Of a DNA stretch of 64,000 nt, positions 61,013-64,000 are shown piece after piece (the stretch's first letter is position 1; each line of letters starts with the position of its first letter). The position numbers and the translations under genes were made by a program. Where the stretch lies: NCBI RefSeq assembly GCF_039537875.1, contig NZ_BAABBI010000001.1:1054001-1118000 (forward strand). The letters run 5' to 3'. Source of the stretch: Corallibacter vietnamensis. Its GTDB lineage: Bacteria > Bacteroidota > Bacteroidia > Flavobacteriales > Flavobacteriaceae. Under the pieces are notes generated by a model that was not told the origin of the DNA, searched no databases, and saw nothing but the letters and a program-made list of their open reading frames with translations.

Positions 61013-62339
61013 TAAACTACTAGCAGGTGCTGTTTTATTTGCAGCTGTCTCTTTTAATAGCTTTTCTCAAGAAAAAAAATGGACATTAAAAGAATGTGTA
61101 GATTATGCTTTAGAGAATAATATAACAATAAAGCAAGGAGAAAATACACTATTGTCAAATGAACAAGATATTATAGCCGCAAAAGGTAACTTTTTACCAT
61201 CTGTGAGTGGAAGTTTAGGAGAAAGATTAAGTATTGGTTCAGGATTTGATCAAGTAACAAATCAAAGGATTAATAACCAAACAACACATTCGTTTAGTTA
61301 TAATCTTGGAGTTAATCAAAATGTTTTTAACGGATTTAGAACATTAAACCTTTACAAGCAATCACAACTGAATCTAGAAATAAATAAGCTAGAATTAGCT
61401 AGAATTAAAGATGATATTTCATTAAACGTAGTTAATGCTTATTTAAATGTCTTGTTTAATATTGAAAATTTAGAGACAGCAAAAGCACAATATGAGTTTT
61501 CAAAAAAGCAATTAGACCAAGTAAAATCATTAGTAGATGCAGGCGTTCAGCCAAGAGCAAATATTTATGATTCTGAAGCAACATTAAGTGCTGACGAGCA
61601 AAATGTAACAATAGCAGAGAATAATTATACGCTATCATTATTATCATTATCACAATTGCTTCAAGTTCCTTTTCAAGGTTTTGATGTTGCAGTTGTTGAG
61701 ATAGGCTCTCCATCAGAAGCGTTACTATATAACAGTGTAGATCCGGTTCTAGATTATGCTATGGCTAATAGAAATGAAATTAAAGTTGCTGAAAAAAATA
61801 TTGAGAATGCAGAATTAAGCACTGAAATATCTAAATCAGGTTATTATCCATCTGTCGGTTTTAGTTATGGTTTTGGTTCCGTTTGGAGTGAATCTAAAAA
61901 TGATTTTCAAAAACAAGCTTTTTTTAGAGAGCTTGATGTTAACAAAGGTCATACATTCAATTTAAGTGTGTCAATTCCTATTTTTTCAAGATTTCAAAAC
62001 AAAACCGCAGTTGCTAAATCTTTAATTCAGGAGAATAATAGTAAACTTAATTTAGATCAAGCAAAACTAAATTTAGAATCTAACGTACAACGAGCTTTTA
62101 CAGATGCTCAAGCAGCATATAAAGCGTTTTTAGCAGCAAAAAAATCATTAGAATCACAAGAATTAGCTTTTAAAAACTCTCAAGAACGTTATAATATTGG
62201 AGCGATGAATGCATTTGATTTAGAACAGACAAGAATTCGATTAGTAAATGCTCAAGCTTCATTGATAAATGCAAAATATGATTTTGTATTTAAAACAAAA
62301 GTATTAGATTTCTACCTTGGTAAACCTTTGACAGAATAA
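60999..62339 (+). CDS. TolC-family outer-membrane channel
   Basis: A 446-447-residue outer-membrane efflux protein. Starts at 60999 or 61002 are both reasonable because the signal peptide (MKINKLLAGAVLFAAVSF, cleavage about SFSQ) follows; the upstream in-frame TTG at 60945 is not supported. WTLKECVDYALENN opens the family, and four long coiled-coil helices with NPxxD-free turns follow, ending in FKTKVLDFYLGKPL. It overlaps the adaptor gene. The substrate of this tripartite exporter is unknown. Confidence 0.93.
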   Translation: MMKINKLLAGAVLFAAVSFNSFSQEKKWTLKECVDYALENNITIKQGENTLLSNEQDIIAAKGNFLPSVSGSLGERLSIGSGFDQVTNQRINNQTTHSFSYNLGVNQNVFNGFRTLNLYKQSQLNLEINKLELARIKDDISLNVVNAYLNVLFNIENLETAKAQYEFSKKQLDQVKSLVDAGVQPRANIYDSEATLSADEQNVTIAENNYTLSLLSLSQLLQVPFQGFDVAVVEIGSPSEALLYNSVDPVLDYAMANRNEIKVAEKNIENAELSTEISKSGYYPSVGFSYGFGSVWSESKNDFQKQAFFRELDVNKGHTFNLSVSIPIFSRFQNKTAVAKSLIQENNSKLNLDQAKLNLESNVQRAFTDAQAAYKAFLAAKKSLESQELAFKNSQERYNIGAMNAFDLEQTRIRLVNAQASLINAKYDFVFKTKVLDFYLGKPLTE

Positions 62340-62341
62340 TT

Positions 62342-63016
62342 TTGGCACTTATACTAAACATAGAAACAGCAACAACAAACTGTTCAGTCTCTCTTTCAAA
62401 AAAAGGAGAGACTTTTGCTTTAAAAGAAGATTACAATAACGGTTATTCACATGCCGAACGCTTACACGTGTTTATAGATACACTACTTAAAGAAAATAAC
62501 ATTGAGCCTTCACAGCTTGACGCTATAGCTATAAGTAAAGGGCCTGGATCTTATACAGGACTTCGTATAGGTGTGTCTGCAGCAAAAGGGCTTTGTTTTG
62601 CATTAAATAAGCCGTTAATAGCAGTTTCAACATTAGAGGCTTTAGCACACCAAGTTAAAGCAAAAAACGGTGTTATAGTACCAATGCTTGACGCAAGGCG
62701 TATGGAGGCTTATACGGCTGTTTTTGATGCTGATTATAAACCTATTCAGGATATAGAGGCAAAAATTATTGAAACAACATCTTTTAGTACATATTTAGAA
62801 AGCGGAACTGTTTACTTTATTGGTAACGCGGTAGAAAAAACTAAAACAGTTGTGACTCATAAAAATGCCGTTTTTATTGAAGATAAATTACCATCGGCAA
62901 GTAGTATGAGTTTATTAGCTTATAATAAATATAAAATAAGCGACGTAGAAGACGTCGCTTATTTTGAACCATATTACTTAAAAGATTTTGTTGCTATAAA
63001 GCCAAAATCTAAATAA
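62342..63016 (+). CDS. tsaB: TsaB, tRNA t6A biosynthesis protein
   Basis: A 224-residue TsaB, partner of TsaD in making threonylcarbamoyladenosine on tRNA. The N-terminus ALILNIETATTNCSVSL and motif ISKGPGSYTGLRIGVSAAKG are characteristic. The start must be TTG at 62342, two bases after the TolC-gene stop; no in-frame ATG is nearby. A perfect hairpin with A and T tracts (62933-62965) sits inside the coding region about 50 bases from the stop. It ends 5 bases from the convergent mscS stop. Confidence 0.95.
   Translation: MALILNIETATTNCSVSLSKKGETFALKEDYNNGYSHAERLHVFIDTLLKENNIEPSQLDAIAISKGPGSYTGLRIGVSAAKGLCFALNKPLIAVSTLEALAHQVKAKNGVIVPMLDARRMEAYTAVFDADYKPIQDIEAKIIETTSFSTYLESGTVYFIGNAVEKTKTVVTHKNAVFIEDKLPSASSMSLLAYNKYKISDVEDVAYFEPYYLKDFVAIKPKSK
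62933..62965. terminator. Bidirectional terminator-like hairpin inside tsaB
   Basis: AAAATAAGCGACG (62933-62945) pairs perfectly over 13 bp with CGTCGCTTATTTT (62953-62965) around a 7-base loop. It has A and T tracts on both sides. It lies 57 bases past the mscS stop on the minus strand, as expected for an mscS terminator, yet is within the tsaB reading frame. Confidence 0.75.
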
Positions 63017-63021
63017 AAGTT

Positions 63022-63834
63022 TTATTCACCTTTATGAATTTCTACTTGATGTGGATAAGGTATTTCAATACCAGCAGCATCAAGCGCTTCTTTAGTTTGT
63101 TCTGTTACATCAAAGTAAACAGCCCAGTAATCTTCAGTTTTAGACCAAGGTCTTACAGCAAAATTAATAGAACTGTCTGCCAACTCTAATACCGTAACAG
63201 CAGGTGCAGGATCTTTTAAAACTTTAGGGTGCGATGTAAGTACATTCATTAGTACTTCTTTGGTTTGTTTTATGTCAGACTCATAGCCCACACCAAACAC
63301 TAAATCTACACGTCTTGTTCCTTCAGTTGAATAGTTTACAATATTACCGTTAGATAAAGCACCGTTAGGAATAATAATTTCTTTATTTGATAAGCCTGTT
63401 AATTTTGTAGTAAATATTTCTATTTCTTTAACAACACCTATCTCTCCTTGAGCTTCTATTAGGTCACCTATTTTAATAGGTTTAAAAATCATTAATAAAA
63501 CGCCACCAGCAAAGTTGCCTAGAGACCCTTGAAGCGCCATACCTACAGCTAGTCCAGCAGCAGCTAATACAGCAGCAAATGATGTGGTTGGCACGCCCAA
63601 TACACCTAATAGTGTTATAACTAGCAATATCTTTAATCCCCAACTTAATAGGTTTATTAAGAATTTTTGAAGGCTTTCATCATAATTGCTTTTTGTCATA
63701 AGTTTTTTAGTAGCATTCATGATTTTTTTAATAATCCACGAGCCAACTATCCAAAATACAATTGCGCCAATGACTTTTAAGCCGTATTCGGTTGCAAATT
63801 CAACGGCTGTGTTTGTCCATTTTTCTAAATCCAT
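63022..63834 (-). CDS. MscS-type mechanosensitive channel
   Basis: A 270-residue small-conductance mechanosensitive channel with three membrane spans (about 17-36, 59-80, 84-115). The pore helix has the Gly/Ala pattern AAVLAAAGLAVGMALQGSLGN. The cytoplasmic beta and alpha/beta domains follow (IIIPNGALSNGNIVNYS, YPHQVEIH). It gates under membrane tension to release solutes on osmotic downshock. Single gene; no clear -7 box on the minus strand in the 100 bases upstream. Confidence 0.95.
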   Translation of the reverse strand: MDLEKWTNTAVEFATEYGLKVIGAIVFWIVGSWIIKKIMNATKKLMTKSNYDESLQKFLINLLSWGLKILLVITLLGVLGVPTTSFAAVLAAAGLAVGMALQGSLGNFAGGVLLMIFKPIKIGDLIEAQGEIGVVKEIEIFTTKLTGLSNKEIIIPNGALSNGNIVNYSTEGTRRVDLVFGVGYESDIKQTKEVLMNVLTSHPKVLKDPAPAVTVLELADSSINFAVRPWSKTEDYWAVYFDVTEQTKEALDAAGIEIPYPHQVEIHKGE

Positions 63835-63903
63835 GTTTTTGTTTTAAATTAATTAATATGTAAAAATAATAAAGTGATAAACACTTAAATTTAATATAAG
63901 GTT

Positions 63904-63932
63904 AAAAATTGAAACACAAAATTCTATGTGTT
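63904..63932 (-). terminator. Probable terminator of the gene at the right edge
   Basis: On the minus strand AACACA and TGTGTT (63927-63932 and 63913-63918) form a 6-bp stem with an 8-base loop, followed by TCAATTTTTAA. It starts 5 bases after the stop codon of the partial frame at 63937. Confidence 0.5.
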
Positions 63933-63936
63933 GAAT

Positions 63937-64000
63937 TTATGTTAATAGTACTAGAATAAGTGTCATAATAGCTGGAACGGCTTGAATATAAAATAACGTA
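63937..64000 (-). CDS. 3' end of a probable membrane protein gene, cut by the window edge
   Basis: The minus strand has an open frame entering from the right edge that ends with TAA at 63937-63939. The visible 20 residues, TLFYIQAVPAIMTLILVLLT, are strongly hydrophobic, like a last membrane helix. The stop is followed at once by a terminator-like hairpin, which supports a real gene end. Too short to name a family. Confidence 0.4.
   Translation of the reverse strand, partial: TLFYIQAVPAIMTLILVLLT

Noticed and set aside
63835..63903. Promoter of mscS
   Set aside because: No TAnnTTTG on the minus strand; a weak 5-bp stem (63872-63886) is present but too short to call.

Overview
This window reads as chromosome of a member of the Flavobacteriaceae (Bacteroidota). 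The evidence is AT-rich DNA with little intergenic space, Bacteroidota-type promoters (TTTG, 19-base spacer, TAnnTTTG), a giant SprA protein of the type 9 secretion system (T9SS), a secreted protein with a T9SS sorting domain, an alternative complex III respiratory cluster, and a DUF2723 protein. I see no insertion sequence, prophage, integrase or CRISPR array. No gap between genes exceeds 300 bases. The content is mostly core genome; the accessory flavour is at the left end and in a few small exported proteins.

Layout. (1) 1-6641: four translationally coupled genes that look like part of an N-glycan breakdown operon: GH20 hexosaminidase, CutC, PNGase F-type amidase, GH2 beta-mannosidase. Three of the four products carry lipoprotein-like N-termini. 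(2) 6700-12400: metallophosphoesterase, a cysteine-less thioredoxin, and on the minus strand a DUF2723 membrane glycosyltransferase-like protein with a polysaccharide deacetylase. (3) 12478-18173: tRNA-Gln, a double-domain universal stress protein, and the rimP-nusA-infB operon with a terminator-like hairpin in its leader. (4) 18221-19944: two exported proteins and a SPOR-domain protein, bounded by strong terminators. (5) 20060-31915: actABCDEF-coxBA, encoding alternative complex III (quinol to cytochrome c) followed by the two catalytic subunits of the terminal oxidase. (6) 31919-38210: ruvB, a cytochrome P450, queG, maeB and ruvA. (7) 38217-50260: sprA, gcvH, a VanZ-like gene, and three consecutive genes that share a TonB C-terminal-like domain, the third fused to an outer-membrane protein (RemB-like). 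(8) 50254-56578: second oxidase block with heme O synthase, two subunit III genes, subunit IV, a SCO copper chaperone beside a cysteine-less SCO-like partner, DUF420 and small membrane proteins. (9) 56708-63016: a MacAB/TolC-type export operon ending in tsaB. (10) An MscS channel gene and the 3' end of another minus-strand gene at the right edge.

How the genes fit together. Blocks 5 and 8 together make and assemble one aerobic chain: quinol, ActABCDEF, then the Cox oxidase, with CtaB supplying heme O and SCO supplying CuA copper. SprA, the sorting-domain cargo and the RemB-like protein point to a T9SS and probably gliding. The TonB-like proteins, the N-glycan enzymes and the tripartite efflux operon describe an envelope specialised for taking up and exporting large molecules.

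No wholly new system is obvious. The most interesting leads are the leader hairpin in front of rimP-nusA-infB, the run of three TonB-C-like genes ending in an outer-membrane fusion, CutC buried inside an N-glycan operon, a perfect 13-bp bidirectional terminator-like hairpin inside the tsaB coding sequence, the redox-dead thioredoxin-fold proteins, and a DNA-binding-like helix-hairpin-helix tail on ActC.
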